Positions 4,889 to 11,042 of a stretch of 11,042 nt of DNA are shown piece by piece. Numbering within the stretch: the first letter of the stretch is position 1; the number at the start of each line of letters is the position of its first letter. Source of the DNA: JBGTCY01 sp041748615. GTDB taxonomy: Bacteria; Bacteroidota; Bacteroidia; Chitinophagales; CAIOSU01. The position numbers were made by a program, and so were the translations under genes. The notes under the pieces are model-generated. The model was not told where the DNA came from, made no database searches, and was given only the letters and a program-made list of their open reading frames with translations. The stretch is from NCBI GenBank assembly GCA_041748615.1, contig JBGTCY010000283.1, forward strand, positions 1 through 11,042. The letters run 5' to 3'.

Positions 4889-6613
4889 TTATTTGTACTT
4901 TCTTCTGCGGAGGATGGAGTAAATGAGAATCACGAATAAGCCCGAGGCGGTGGAGAAGCCAATCATGCTGAGATAGGGATAGCCGGTGGGCGAAATGGCG
5001 TGGGGAGGCAGTTCGGCAAGCATAATGAGCGAGGAGCCGATGATGAGCGCCATGATAATGAGGGTGATGGAAATGCGGTTGGTGAGGCTGTCGAGTTTTT
5101 TAAGGAGGTAGCCGTAGCCCTGGTGCTCGATTTCGATGTGGAGCTTGCCGCGGCTGGTTTTGGTGATGATATCCTTGACCTCGAGCGGGAAGGTGTTAAG
5201 GAAAGATGTGATGGCGCTGGTGCGCGATGACAACTCGTTGAGCAGGTATTTGGGTTTGAGCTGCTCGCGCAGCAGCTTGGCACCGTAGGGTTTGATGAAC
5301 TCGTAGGTGTTGAAGTTGGGATGCAGGGTTTTGCCCATCCCTTCCAGGATGGCGAAGGCGCGGAAAATGAGGAAGATGCCGCCCGGCATGCGCATCTTGT
5401 AGTCGTACATGATTTTCTGAAGGCGCGAAATCATGTCGGCAATGCTGCTTTCGCTCACGCTGAGCGTGGCGAAATCTTCAATGAGGTCGTTGAGGTCGTA
5501 TTCAAACTGGCGCTGGTCGGTTATCTGCTCTTCGACCGAGAGTTTTTTCATATACATCGCCATCTGCTTGGCGTCCTGCTTGGCGAAGCTGATGAAGATG
5601 CCCGCGAAGTTGAATTTGTCTTTCTGCATCAACTGTCCCACCATGCCGAAGTCAATGAGGGCGATGACGCCATCCTGCCTCACGAACACGTTGCCCGGAT
5701 GCGGGTCGGCATGGAAAAAGCCGTATTCAAAAATCTGGGTGAGGTAGATGCCCATGCCGTTTTCCGCCACTTTGGCGGGGTCGAGTCCCCAGGCGCGCAG
5801 TTGCGGCATATCGGAGATTTTGCAGCCGTCAGAAAATTCGATGACCAACACTCTTTCGGATGAAAATTCGCGAAAGGCTTTCGGGATGTAGAAGTTTTTA
5901 TGCTCCTTGTACATTTCGCGGAAGCGCTCAATGTTGCGCGCTTCGTTGCGGTAGTCCATCTCCTTGCTCATGCTGCGCTCAAAGGCAATCACCACGTCAA
6001 TGGCGTTGATGACGCCCTGTTTTTGCAGGTAGCGCTCGGTGCGGTTGACGGCTTCCTTGATAATGGCGATGTCGCGCTCGACCATTTCTTTCACATCGGG
6101 GCGCTGCACTTTCACCACCACTTTCTGCCCGTTTTTCAGGCGCGCGAGGTGCACCTGCCCGATGGAGGCGGAGGCGAGCGGACGTTTTTCGAATTCATCA
6201 AACACGTCTTCGATTTCTTTGCCCAGCTCTTCTTTGATGATTTCACGAACGGTTTCGTAGGCGAATGGCGGCACGTTGTCCTGCAGCTTTTCCAACTCTT
6301 TAATCAGCCCGTCCGGCAGCATGTCGGGGCGGTTGCTCATCACCTGGGCGAGCTTCACGAAGGTGGGACCGAGTTCTTCCGCCACCATGCGCACTCGCTC
6401 GTAGCGCGAGTATTCGAGGGCGGGGCGTTCCTGCCGCATCCAGGAAAGGCGCATGCGTTCGGGCACGAAGTTGCGCATCGTGGAGTTGGCAATCACATCT
6501 TCAAACCCATACTTCACCAGCACCGCGATGATTTCGCGTGTTCTGCCGATGTTTCTGAAAGTTTGATTAAAAAGCAAGTTGTTTTTGTTTTTTATATTTT
6601 GGTTTTCACTCAC
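4889..6613 (-). CDS. AarF/UbiB/ABC1 family atypical kinase-like membrane protein
   Basis: This is a 574-residue member of the ABC1/UbiB protein-kinase-like family, which supports quinone and lipid metabolism at membranes; the molecular reaction is unsettled. Family signatures appear in order: the KxGQ-type motif as KLAQ at 87-90 in LGPTFVKLAQ, the A-rich loop as ASAS at 147-150 followed by IGQVH, the invariant lysine K168 in VVVKVQRP, the catalytic-loop equivalent HADPHPGN at 301-308, and the metal-binding DFG at 321-323. Two C-terminal hydrophobic helices (about 515-533 and 547-567) should anchor it in the inner membrane, as in UbiB. The glycine of KxGQ is alanine here. The start is GTG at 6613; no in-frame ATG exists between the upstream stop and it. 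The gene is more GC-rich than the helicase gene, and no quinone-pathway gene is adjacent. Confidence 0.93.
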   Translation of the reverse strand: MSENQNIKNKNNLLFNQTFRNIGRTREIIAVLVKYGFEDVIANSTMRNFVPERMRLSWMRQERPALEYSRYERVRMVAEELGPTFVKLAQVMSNRPDMLPDGLIKELEKLQDNVPPFAYETVREIIKEELGKEIEDVFDEFEKRPLASASIGQVHLARLKNGQKVVVKVQRPDVKEMVERDIAIIKEAVNRTERYLQKQGVINAIDVVIAFERSMSKEMDYRNEARNIERFREMYKEHKNFYIPKAFREFSSERVLVIEFSDGCKISDMPQLRAWGLDPAKVAENGMGIYLTQIFEYGFFHADPHPGNVFVRQDGVIALIDFGMVGQLMQKDKFNFAGIFISFAKQDAKQMAMYMKKLSVEEQITDQRQFEYDLNDLIEDFATLSVSESSIADMISRLQKIMYDYKMRMPGGIFLIFRAFAILEGMGKTLHPNFNTYEFIKPYGAKLLREQLKPKYLLNELSSRTSAITSFLNTFPLEVKDIITKTSRGKLHIEIEHQGYGYLLKKLDSLTNRISITLIIMALIIGSSLIMLAELPPHAISPTGYPYLSMIGFSTASGLFVILIYSILRRRKYK

Positions 6614-6666
6614 GAATCCGTAATGAACGGAGTTGATGGAAGTGATGATTACATTTTATTGAGTTA

Positions 6667-6804
6667 TTTGAAAAACTAAAAAATTGACGTCATTGCGAGG
6701 GAATGTTTGTTCTGAGCGAATGCCATTCCAGAAGCAATCCCCTGTAAGAAGGGATTGCTTCGCTCGTCCCTCGCTCGCAATGACGATTAAATTAGTTTTT
6801 CAAA
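6667..6804. repeat. 138-bp nested palindrome (REP/MITE-like)
   Basis: Three nested arms pair in order. TTTGAAAAACTAA (6667-6679) pairs perfectly with 6792-6804. CGTCATTGCGAGGGA (6688-6702) pairs with 6767-6785, which carries a four-base insertion. GAAGCAATCCC (6731-6741) pairs perfectly with GGGATTGCTTC (6751-6761) around a CTGTAAGAA loop. The CGTCATTGCGAGG ... GCAATGACG ends are typical of a repeat family common in Bacteroidota and other genomes. The element lies between the kinase gene and the terminator of the phasin gene. It contains no gene. Confidence 0.75.
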
Positions 6805-6936
6805 GAACTCTTGTAATTGGAATTTGAAGCAAACGGATAAAAATCAGTTCACGAAAAAACCAGAAATAAATAATTTTGGTTTGCAAAGGTATTATAAAAC
6901 TTTTCCGTCTAATAGTGTTAAGTCAATTTTTTGCAT

Positions 6937-6972
6937 AAAAAAAGCCGGGCTTGCGTACAAACCCGGCTTTTA
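6937..6972 (-). terminator. Intrinsic terminator of the phasin-like gene
   Basis: AAAAGCCGGG (6940-6949) pairs with CCCGGCTTTT (6962-6971), and TTG/CAA (6951-6953 with 6958-6960) extends the stem after one mismatch. Read on the minus strand, the GC-rich stem is followed by seven T residues. This is the correct orientation and distance (about 46 bases) for the phasin stop at 7018. On the plus strand the trailing T-run is shorter, so bidirectional action would be weaker. Confidence 0.85.
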
Positions 6973-7017
6973 CTTGACATTTGTTAATGTCTTCAGCCCC
7001 TTTTTTGCTAAAAAGTC

Positions 7018-7347
7018 TTAAGCAGCGGCAGCTTTTTCCTTTTTGGAAGAAGTTGCGCCTTTGCCCAACTTAGCTTCGAGGTCAGCCACTTTTTTGCGGA
7101 GCTGTTCGAGCTGTTCTTCGTCATTTCTTTCGGAAACGCCTACTTTCTGTGAAAGTTCTTTCACTCTCTGTTCGAATTCATCTTTCGCGGTGTCGGCTTT
7201 TTCAATCCACTCGTCAACGAGCTTTTTGCCTTCAGTGCTGGAAATTTTGCCTTTATCCACTAACTCGTGTACGGTTTTAGTGAATTTTTCAGAAGTGTCG
7301 GCAACGAGGTCAACTCCTGCGTAGAGAAACTTTTTTAATGGGTCCAT
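7018..7347 (-). CDS. Phasin-like coiled-coil protein
   Basis: The product is 109 residues and almost wholly helical. Residues 1-70 (LKKFLYAGVDLVADTSEKF, then HELVDKGK and DEWIEKADTAKDEFEQRVKEL) resemble the PHA granule-associated phasin family. A leucine-repeat coiled coil (LEQLRKKVADLEAKL, about 80-94) follows, then a short Lys/Ala-rich tail (SSKKEKAAAA). Phasins coat polyhydroxyalkanoate granules, but small Bacteroidota members are mostly of unproven function and could be general stress or scaffold proteins. The ATG at 7347 is chosen because a TAGCTTTG promoter box lies at 7388-7381, inside the longer open frame that begins at 7392. The gene has its own promoter and terminator, so it is probably monocistronic and strongly expressed. 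No PHA synthase is visible nearby. Confidence 0.75.
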   Translation of the reverse strand: MDPLKKFLYAGVDLVADTSEKFTKTVHELVDKGKISSTEGKKLVDEWIEKADTAKDEFEQRVKELSQKVGVSERNDEEQLEQLRKKVADLEAKLGKGATSSKKEKAAAA

Positions 7348-7380
7348 TGTAATTGGGTTTATTGGGTTAAAAAATAATTG

Positions 7381-7388
7381 CAAAGCTA
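7381..7388 (-). promoter_or_regulatory. -7 box of the phasin-like gene
   Basis: TAGCTTTG on the minus strand matches the Bacteroidota -7 consensus TAnnTTTG exactly. It would give a 5' leader of roughly 25-30 bases rich in A and T before the ATG at 7347. No clear TTG was found at the expected -33 spacing. Confidence 0.5.
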
Positions 7389-7838
7389 TCAACAGTTATT
7401 ATGCCATTGCAGGATTTGTTCAAATTTAACAAAATCAAAAAATTGCGGCTGTTATTCTGTCTGCAAGAGGGTTGATTTGTAGCAATATTGGCATAAAAAG
7501 CATGACAAAGTGTGGGTGTTGGACAAATTGCACCGCTTTTTATGGTGCGCGTGGGGTCAACCTGAGCGGAGTCGAAGGTGAGCGATTGCCACCTCATGGT
7601 TTCCCGATTCTCGGGACTTCACCATAACTACGCAAGTGCAATTTATCCTACGCCTCAAAGTGTTCATTTGCTTGTTTATTGATAAAATCATTATTATTGT
7701 GAAATACAAAAAGTCTTTGCCATTTTGAAAAAACTGACTTTTTTTCAACTTCCGGCAACGGCTGAACGTAAAAGAAATTCATCCGGCATTTAATCAATTC
7801 ATGAATCTTTTCCTCAAGCAATCATTCCATCAGAAAAC
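7389..7838. other. Divergent intergenic region between phasin-like and hydrolase genes
   Basis: About 450 bases carry no gene. The short minus-strand frames here (7367-7597 and 7557-7748) run through repeat DNA and lack any family resemblance. The centre is occupied by copy 2 of the dispersed repeat. An AT-rich inverted repeat (TTGAAAAAA at 7725-7733 with TTTTTTCAA at 7740-7748) lies about 90 bases upstream of the hydrolase start. No convincing promoter for the hydrolase could be picked out. Confidence 0.5.
7521..7654 (+). repeat. Dispersed palindromic repeat, copy 2, with terminal inverted repeats
   Basis: The ends are GGACAAATTGCAC (7521-7533) and, inverted, GTGCAATTTATCC (7636-7648), 12 of 13 matching. 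The body holds a diverged form of the shared module (GTCAACCTGAGCGGAGTCG from 7556), then CATGGTTTCCCG (7595-7606) and a small CCCGA/TCGGG hairpin. The right end (7640-7654) is the exact reverse complement of 8802-8816 in copy 3. The roughly 130-bp size and inverted ends suit a MITE-like element. Confidence 0.6.
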
Positions 7839-8786
7839 ATGAAAAATGTTGTTTTAAAATCCAAAGGAAGAACTTTTAACTCCGTCACCGAATATTTTGA
7901 ATTCATCACCCACGAGTTGGGCTATCCGCCATTGTATAAGTATTTCACTGAAGACACGCTCGAATCAGACGGAAACCTATTGCACTTAGATATTTTTGAA
8001 GTGGGCAAAGACGCGCCTACGGTAGTTTTTGTTCCGGGAACCGCCATTTACGCCTTGTGCTACGGAGAGTTTCTCTACAAACTCGGACAGGCGGGTTTCA
8101 ATGTCGTGGGGCTTGACCCGCGCGGGCATGGCAGAAGCGAAGGCCTCCGTGGCGACTATTCAATGAGCGAACTGATGCTGGATATTGAAAACACCATCAC
8201 CTACGCCATTGAGCGGTTTAATGATAAAGTTTCATTGATTGGCAGCAGCCAGGGTGGAATTTTATCTTTTTATATGGCGGCAAAAGACCCGCGCCTGAAA
8301 TCGGTGGTCTGCCAGAATGTAGCTGACCTCACCGCGCCTGACGCGATGAAGCTCGTGAAATATCCCAACATCACTAAACTGCTGAAACCGCTGTTCATGT
8401 CTATCGGGTGGGACAAAAGCCAGGTGCCGGTGACATCTTATATTGATTTGGACAAAATCAAAGTGCGCTATTTCGGCACTGCGAAAAGCTTTCTTGAAAC
8501 CGACCCGCTCGTGCTGAAAACGATTTCGCTGCGCGCCCTGCGTTCACTGGCTTCCACACCCGTTCCGCAGCCTATCGATCAAATCAATGTACCCGTGATG
8601 GTGATTTCAGGCACTGCCGACCACATCTTCCCGGTCAGTTACACGCAGGGAATCTATGATCGGCTCACCTGTAAAAAACGCCTTGAGTTTTACGAAGGCT
8701 TGGACCACGCCATGCTGCATGAAAATGTGGACGTGGTGTTGCCGCCCGTGCTGGAATGGCTGCGGGAGATTCATGGGATGGGGTGA
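7839..8786 (+). CDS. Alpha/beta hydrolase, serine hydrolase (monoglyceride lipase/esterase-like)
   Basis: The 315-residue product has a complete alpha/beta-hydrolase core. It has the oxyanion-loop region VFVPGT (63-68), the conserved DPRGHGRSEG turn (93-102), and the nucleophile elbow GSSQGG with Ser137. The acid is probably Asp261 in ISGTADHIFP, and the catalytic histidine His290 in YEGLDHAMLHE. The pattern fits the Hydrolase_4 (serine aminopeptidase/monoacylglycerol lipase-like) group, so an ester or lipid substrate is likely, but the exact one cannot be read from sequence. No signal peptide is present, which suggests a cytoplasmic enzyme. The about 55 residues before the core (VTEYFEFITHELGYPPLYKYF) are unusual. 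It is transcribed divergently from the phasin-like gene, a weak hint at granule lipid turnover. Two repeat copies flank the gene. Confidence 0.88.
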   Translation: MKNVVLKSKGRTFNSVTEYFEFITHELGYPPLYKYFTEDTLESDGNLLHLDIFEVGKDAPTVVFVPGTAIYALCYGEFLYKLGQAGFNVVGLDPRGHGRSEGLRGDYSMSELMLDIENTITYAIERFNDKVSLIGSSQGGILSFYMAAKDPRLKSVVCQNVADLTAPDAMKLVKYPNITKLLKPLFMSIGWDKSQVPVTSYIDLDKIKVRYFGTAKSFLETDPLVLKTISLRALRSLASTPVPQPIDQINVPVMVISGTADHIFPVSYTQGIYDRLTCKKRLEFYEGLDHAMLHENVDVVLPPVLEWLREIHGMG

Positions 8787-8801
8787 AGTTTTCATCTGCG
8801 G

Positions 8802-8890
8802 GGCGTAGGATAAATTCAATGTTTTTGTGCGTGGGTCACACTGAGCGAAGTCGAAGTGGCGCGATTGCCTGCCAGTATGATTTTTCGATT
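8802..8890 (+). repeat. Dispersed palindromic repeat, copy 3
   Basis: It begins GGCGTAGGATAAATT (8802-8816), the exact reverse complement of the end of copy 2. It continues with the 39-base module at 8835-8873, which is 38/39 identical to copy 1 in inverted orientation. The ATGATTTTTCGATTACTCG that follows is a diverged form of the CATGGTTTCCCGATTCTCG segment of copy 2. It starts 15 bases after the hydrolase stop. Confidence 0.6.
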
Positions 8891-8911
8891 ACTCGCATAG
8901 CATCAAGTTAT

Positions 8912-8956
8912 ACTGAGAGTAGTCGAATTTCCGAAGGAATGAGACTTACTCTCAGT
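8912..8956. repeat. 10-bp inverted repeat downstream of copy 3
   Basis: ACTGAGAGTA (8912-8921) is matched exactly by TACTCTCAGT (8947-8956). Adjacent GTC/GAC extends the stem past a one-base bulge. The left arm ACTGAGAGTAGTCGAA resembles ACTGAGCGAAGTCGAA of the neighbouring dispersed module, so this is likely a diverged relative. There is no T-run to suggest termination. Confidence 0.5.
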
Positions 8957-9162
8957 TAATACCGAATGTTTTTCCGTTTCTTTATTCGAAAACCTGAGTG
9001 GTTTCGGTATATTTTGACAAATTTTGGCTAACCCCCATGCATCTCTTTGATTCTGATATTTTTTCATTTACCCCGATTTTATATCACCCCTTCGGGGTTT
9101 ATATTCAACTTATTTCTCTTTTTCTATCATCATTTCATCCCTACGGGTTTGGTTAAAACAAC

Positions 9163-9191
9163 TTGTAGAATCAAGATTTTTTTTACTTTCA
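9163..9191 (+). promoter_or_regulatory. Candidate promoter of the TMTC-like gene
   Basis: TTG (9163-9165) is followed after 18 bases by TACTTTCA (9184-9191), which fits TAnnTTTG except at the last base. Only four bases separate the box from the GTG at 9196, so the transcript would be nearly leaderless. The same TACTTTC core precedes the nuclease-helicase start at the same distance. Confidence 0.4.
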
Positions 9192-9195
9192 TGGC

Positions 9196-10920
9196 GTGAA
9201 ACAACGCATTAGAAATTTCGAAAAGCGGAAAGAGGAAAAATCCATTCAACGGACTTCATCAATCGTAGATATTCCTTTTCGTTTCTGGAAACACTACAAA
9301 ATACCCGCTCTGCTGCTGCTGGTTTTACCGTTTGTGTTGTATGGCTACAGCATCACATTCGGCTATGTGCTCGATGATGAAATCGTGTTGTCGGACAATA
9401 ATTTTGTGAAAAAAGGATTTGCCGGCATCCGCGATATTCTTGCGCATGACACTTTCATGGGTTCGCTCGGGAAACAGGATTTGGTGGCGGGAGCACGTTA
9501 CCGTCCGCTGTCGTTAATCACTTTCGCCATTGAATACCAGTTTCTGAAACTCAATCCGCAGGTCAGCCATTTCATCAATATCCTGTTGTATGGAATCACC
9601 GGCATCGTGCTGTTGTGGCTGCTGTTGTATTTATTTCCTCCGGAAAATGAAAGCCGCTGGTTTTTAGGAATTCCGTTCGCGGCTGCGCTCTTGTTTATCG
9701 CGCATCCGCTGCACACCGAAGTAGTTGCAAACATCAAAAGCCGCGATGAAATCCTTTCATTTTTATTTTCGATGCTCGCGCTCATCTTCCTGATTCGGTT
9801 TGCCGCTGCTGAAAAGAAATTGCTGTTGCCGCTTGCCGCATTGTGTTTTTTTCTTGCAATGCTCGCGAAAGAAAATGCCGTTACGTTTCTCGCGGTGATT
9901 CCGCTGGCGTTGTATTTTTTCAGGAAAATATCTCTGAAAACAACAGGCATCGTTTTATTGCCTTTGTTTGCGGGGCTTGCGGTGTATCTCATCATGCGCT
10001 ACCAGGCAATCGGTTATTTTTTCGACAGCGGAAAAGAAATCATGGGTTTAATGAACAACCCGTTTCTGGGAACGACCGCTCCTGAAAAATACGCGACCAT
10101 TTTTTACACGCTCGGTCTGTATGCCAAATTGCTCTTTTTTCCGCATCCGCTCACGCATGATTATTATCCCTATCACATTCCCATCATCAACTGGAATGAC
10201 GTGCGTGCCATCATCCCGCTGCTGCTGTACCTTGCGATGAGTGTTTACGCGGTGTTGTATTTCAGAAAAAAAACGGTGGCTGCTTTTTGCATCCTTTATT
10301 TTTTCACAACGCTTTCTATCGCTTCCAATTTATTTTTCCCCATCGGTACGTTTATGAATGAGCGGTTTCTTTACATGCCTTCATTGGCGTTTTGCATATT
10401 AGCCGCTGACGGGTTAGTTGTAAAATTGCCCGGACGTTTTTCATGGTGGAATCAAACTACGGGGTTGAGTATCATCCTGTTGCTGACGGTTTTATTCAGC
10501 GTGAAAACCGTGTGGAGGGTTCCCGATTGGAAAGATATTTATACGCTCGACCGCGCTGCAGTGAAGGTTTCCGTCAACAGCGCGCGCGCGAACAGTTTCA
10601 TGGGCTACGGACTCTACCGCAAGGGATTGGAAGCGTCCGCCAATGAAGAAAAACTCAAACTGTTTGATGAAGCCCTGCCGTATGTGAACCATGCGTTATC
10701 TATTTATCCCACCTACCCGGACGCGCTCACCGCCAAAGCGGGAATCATGGCAGGCTATTATCAGATTGACCGGAATCTCGACAAACTGCTTGATGAGTTT
10801 TACAAAATACAAATGGCGCAACCCATTCCCTTCATTGACGAGTATCTCGATTATCTTGAAAAATCAGCGGGTAAGCCGAAGTTGAATTCGTTTTACAAAA
10901 AAAGGCTAAGTTCTAATTAA
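9196..10920 (+). CDS. TMTC-like GT-C glycosyltransferase with TPR-like tail
   Basis: The 574-residue polytopic membrane protein has about ten hydrophobic segments, the first at about 36-56 and the last at about 422-437. The first extracytoplasmic loop carries Asp60-Asp61 (YVLDDEIVLSDN), the acidic pair typical of GT-C transferases. Then come RYRPLSLITF (101-110), HPLHTEVVANIKSRDE (170-185), LAKENAVT (223-230) and FMNERFLYMPS (386-396), all characteristic of TMTC/DUF1736-type proteins. After the last helix, WRVPDWKD leads into helical TPR-like repeats (about 459-520: NSARANSFMGYGLYRKG, ALPYVNHALSIYPTYPDAL). The likely role is transfer of a sugar from a lipid-linked donor to proteins on the periplasmic side; donor and target are not evident. 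The start is GTG at 9196; an ATG at 9191 is out of frame and stops after two codons. The TPR tail is short compared with animal TMTCs. Confidence 0.82.
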   Translation: MKQRIRNFEKRKEEKSIQRTSSIVDIPFRFWKHYKIPALLLLVLPFVLYGYSITFGYVLDDEIVLSDNNFVKKGFAGIRDILAHDTFMGSLGKQDLVAGARYRPLSLITFAIEYQFLKLNPQVSHFINILLYGITGIVLLWLLLYLFPPENESRWFLGIPFAAALLFIAHPLHTEVVANIKSRDEILSFLFSMLALIFLIRFAAAEKKLLLPLAALCFFLAMLAKENAVTFLAVIPLALYFFRKISLKTTGIVLLPLFAGLAVYLIMRYQAIGYFFDSGKEIMGLMNNPFLGTTAPEKYATIFYTLGLYAKLLFFPHPLTHDYYPYHIPIINWNDVRAIIPLLLYLAMSVYAVLYFRKKTVAAFCILYFFTTLSIASNLFFPIGTFMNERFLYMPSLAFCILAADGLVVKLPGRFSWWNQTTGLSIILLLTVLFSVKTVWRVPDWKDIYTLDRAAVKVSVNSARANSFMGYGLYRKGLEASANEEKLKLFDEALPYVNHALSIYPTYPDALTAKAGIMAGYYQIDRNLDKLLDEFYKIQMAQPIPFIDEYLDYLEKSAGKPKLNSFYKKRLSSN

Positions 10921-11042
10921 TACAGCATCTTCTTTGTAGAGTTGAAATAGGTTGTAAGCAATGTCAGTGGAGGCTATTGCGTAGAACCATTGCCTGACTT
11001 GATTTACAGACTCGTTCATTTTTTTGCCGTAAGCATACCAGT
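10906..11042 (-). CDS. C-terminal end of an unidentified protein, cut by the window edge
   Basis: The minus strand is open from the right edge to a TAG at 10908-10906 and reads WYAYGKKMNESVNQ, then QWFYAIASTDIAYNLFQLYK and a short tail ending LIRT. The composition is protein-like and aromatic-rich, but I recognise no family. It converges with the TMTC-like gene and the two stops overlap by 15 bases (10906-10920). With only 45 codons visible, a chance open frame cannot be excluded. Confidence 0.45.
   Translation of the reverse strand, partial: WYAYGKKMNESVNQVRQWFYAIASTDIAYNLFQLYKEDAVLIRT

Larger units (their letters stand above)
8787..9162. other. Repeat-rich intergenic region
   Basis: Nearly 380 bases without a credible gene. 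The region contains copy 3 of the dispersed repeat (from 8802), an inverted repeat at 8912-8956, and a small ACCCC-TTC-GGGGT hairpin at 9086-9098 followed by TT. The small hairpin might act as a weak terminator for the hydrolase, but it is 300 bases from its stop. Confidence 0.5.

Noticed and set aside
4635..4939. Two overlapping plus-strand frames between kinase and helicase
   Set aside because: They read through the dispersed repeat and its hairpin, contain no motif and are unusually rich in Arg, Cys and Trp.
5321..5863. Long plus-strand open frame (180 codons) opposite the ABC1-family gene
   Set aside because: It is antisense to a clearly conserved coding sequence and has the His/Ala/Phe-rich composition typical of such shadows.
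5900..6679. 259-codon plus-strand open frame opposite the same gene
   Set aside because: It is a mirror of codon bias on the other strand; no domain or signal is recognisable and it ends in the intergenic palindrome.
7348..7392. 15-residue N-terminal extension of the phasin-like protein
   Set aside because: An exact TAnnTTTG box overlaps it, so the transcript should begin after this ATG.
9498..9995. 165-codon minus-strand frame inside the TMTC-like gene
   Set aside because: It is antisense to a membrane protein with clear family motifs and has no independent support.

Overview
The window looks like a piece of a Bacteroidota chromosome, probably from an environmental or uncultured lineage. 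Genes lack obvious Shine-Dalgarno sequences. Several starts are preceded by boxes resembling the Bacteroidota -7 element TAnnTTTG. There is a short secreted lipoprotein with an SSC lipobox, and the recognisable proteins (AarF/UbiB kinase with KLAQ, phasin-like protein, TMTC-like membrane protein with a TPR tail, DUF2075 helicase) resemble Bacteroidota versions. Intergenic regions are rich in palindromic repeats. The taxonomic call is inference; there is no rRNA or marker gene here.

Layout. Bases 1-65 hold the first codons of a minus-strand exported protein that runs off the left edge. A minus-strand lipoprotein follows (390-899). From about 990 to 2210 is a repeat-rich accessory stretch. It has a perfect hairpin, an in-frame internally deleted remnant of a cysteine desulfurase (1067-1264), a 24-bp perfect palindrome, and an IS200-like/REP-associated Y1 transposase (1459-1905). 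The transposase lies between two inverted arms, and a 123-bp element with the same nested inverted ends but no gene (2086-2208) sits next to it. A large minus-strand AT-rich gene (2450-4426) encodes a RecB-like nuclease fused to a DUF2075 superfamily 1 helicase, a plausible stand-alone genome-defence or DNA-processing protein; a 32-codon ORF sits directly behind it.

The right half looks more like core genome. A minus-strand AarF/UbiB/ABC1 kinase-like protein (4889-6613) is separated by a 138-bp palindrome from a minus-strand phasin-like gene (7018-7347), which has its own promoter and terminator. An alpha/beta hydrolase is transcribed divergently (7839-8786). A plus-strand TMTC-like GT-C membrane protein with a TPR-like tail (9196-10920) follows, and it overlaps tail-to-tail with the end of a minus-strand ORF entering from the right edge. 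Related copies of one dispersed palindromic repeat lie at about 4625-4822, 7521-7654 and 8802-8890; the last two bracket the hydrolase gene.

The genes do not form one pathway; most appear to be single transcription units. The most notable observation is the pairing of a small HUH/Y1 transposase, flanked by nested inverted arms, with a gene-less element carrying the same arms. This looks like an autonomous and non-autonomous pair of a REP/RAYT-type mobile system. No CRISPR array, tRNA or rRNA was seen.
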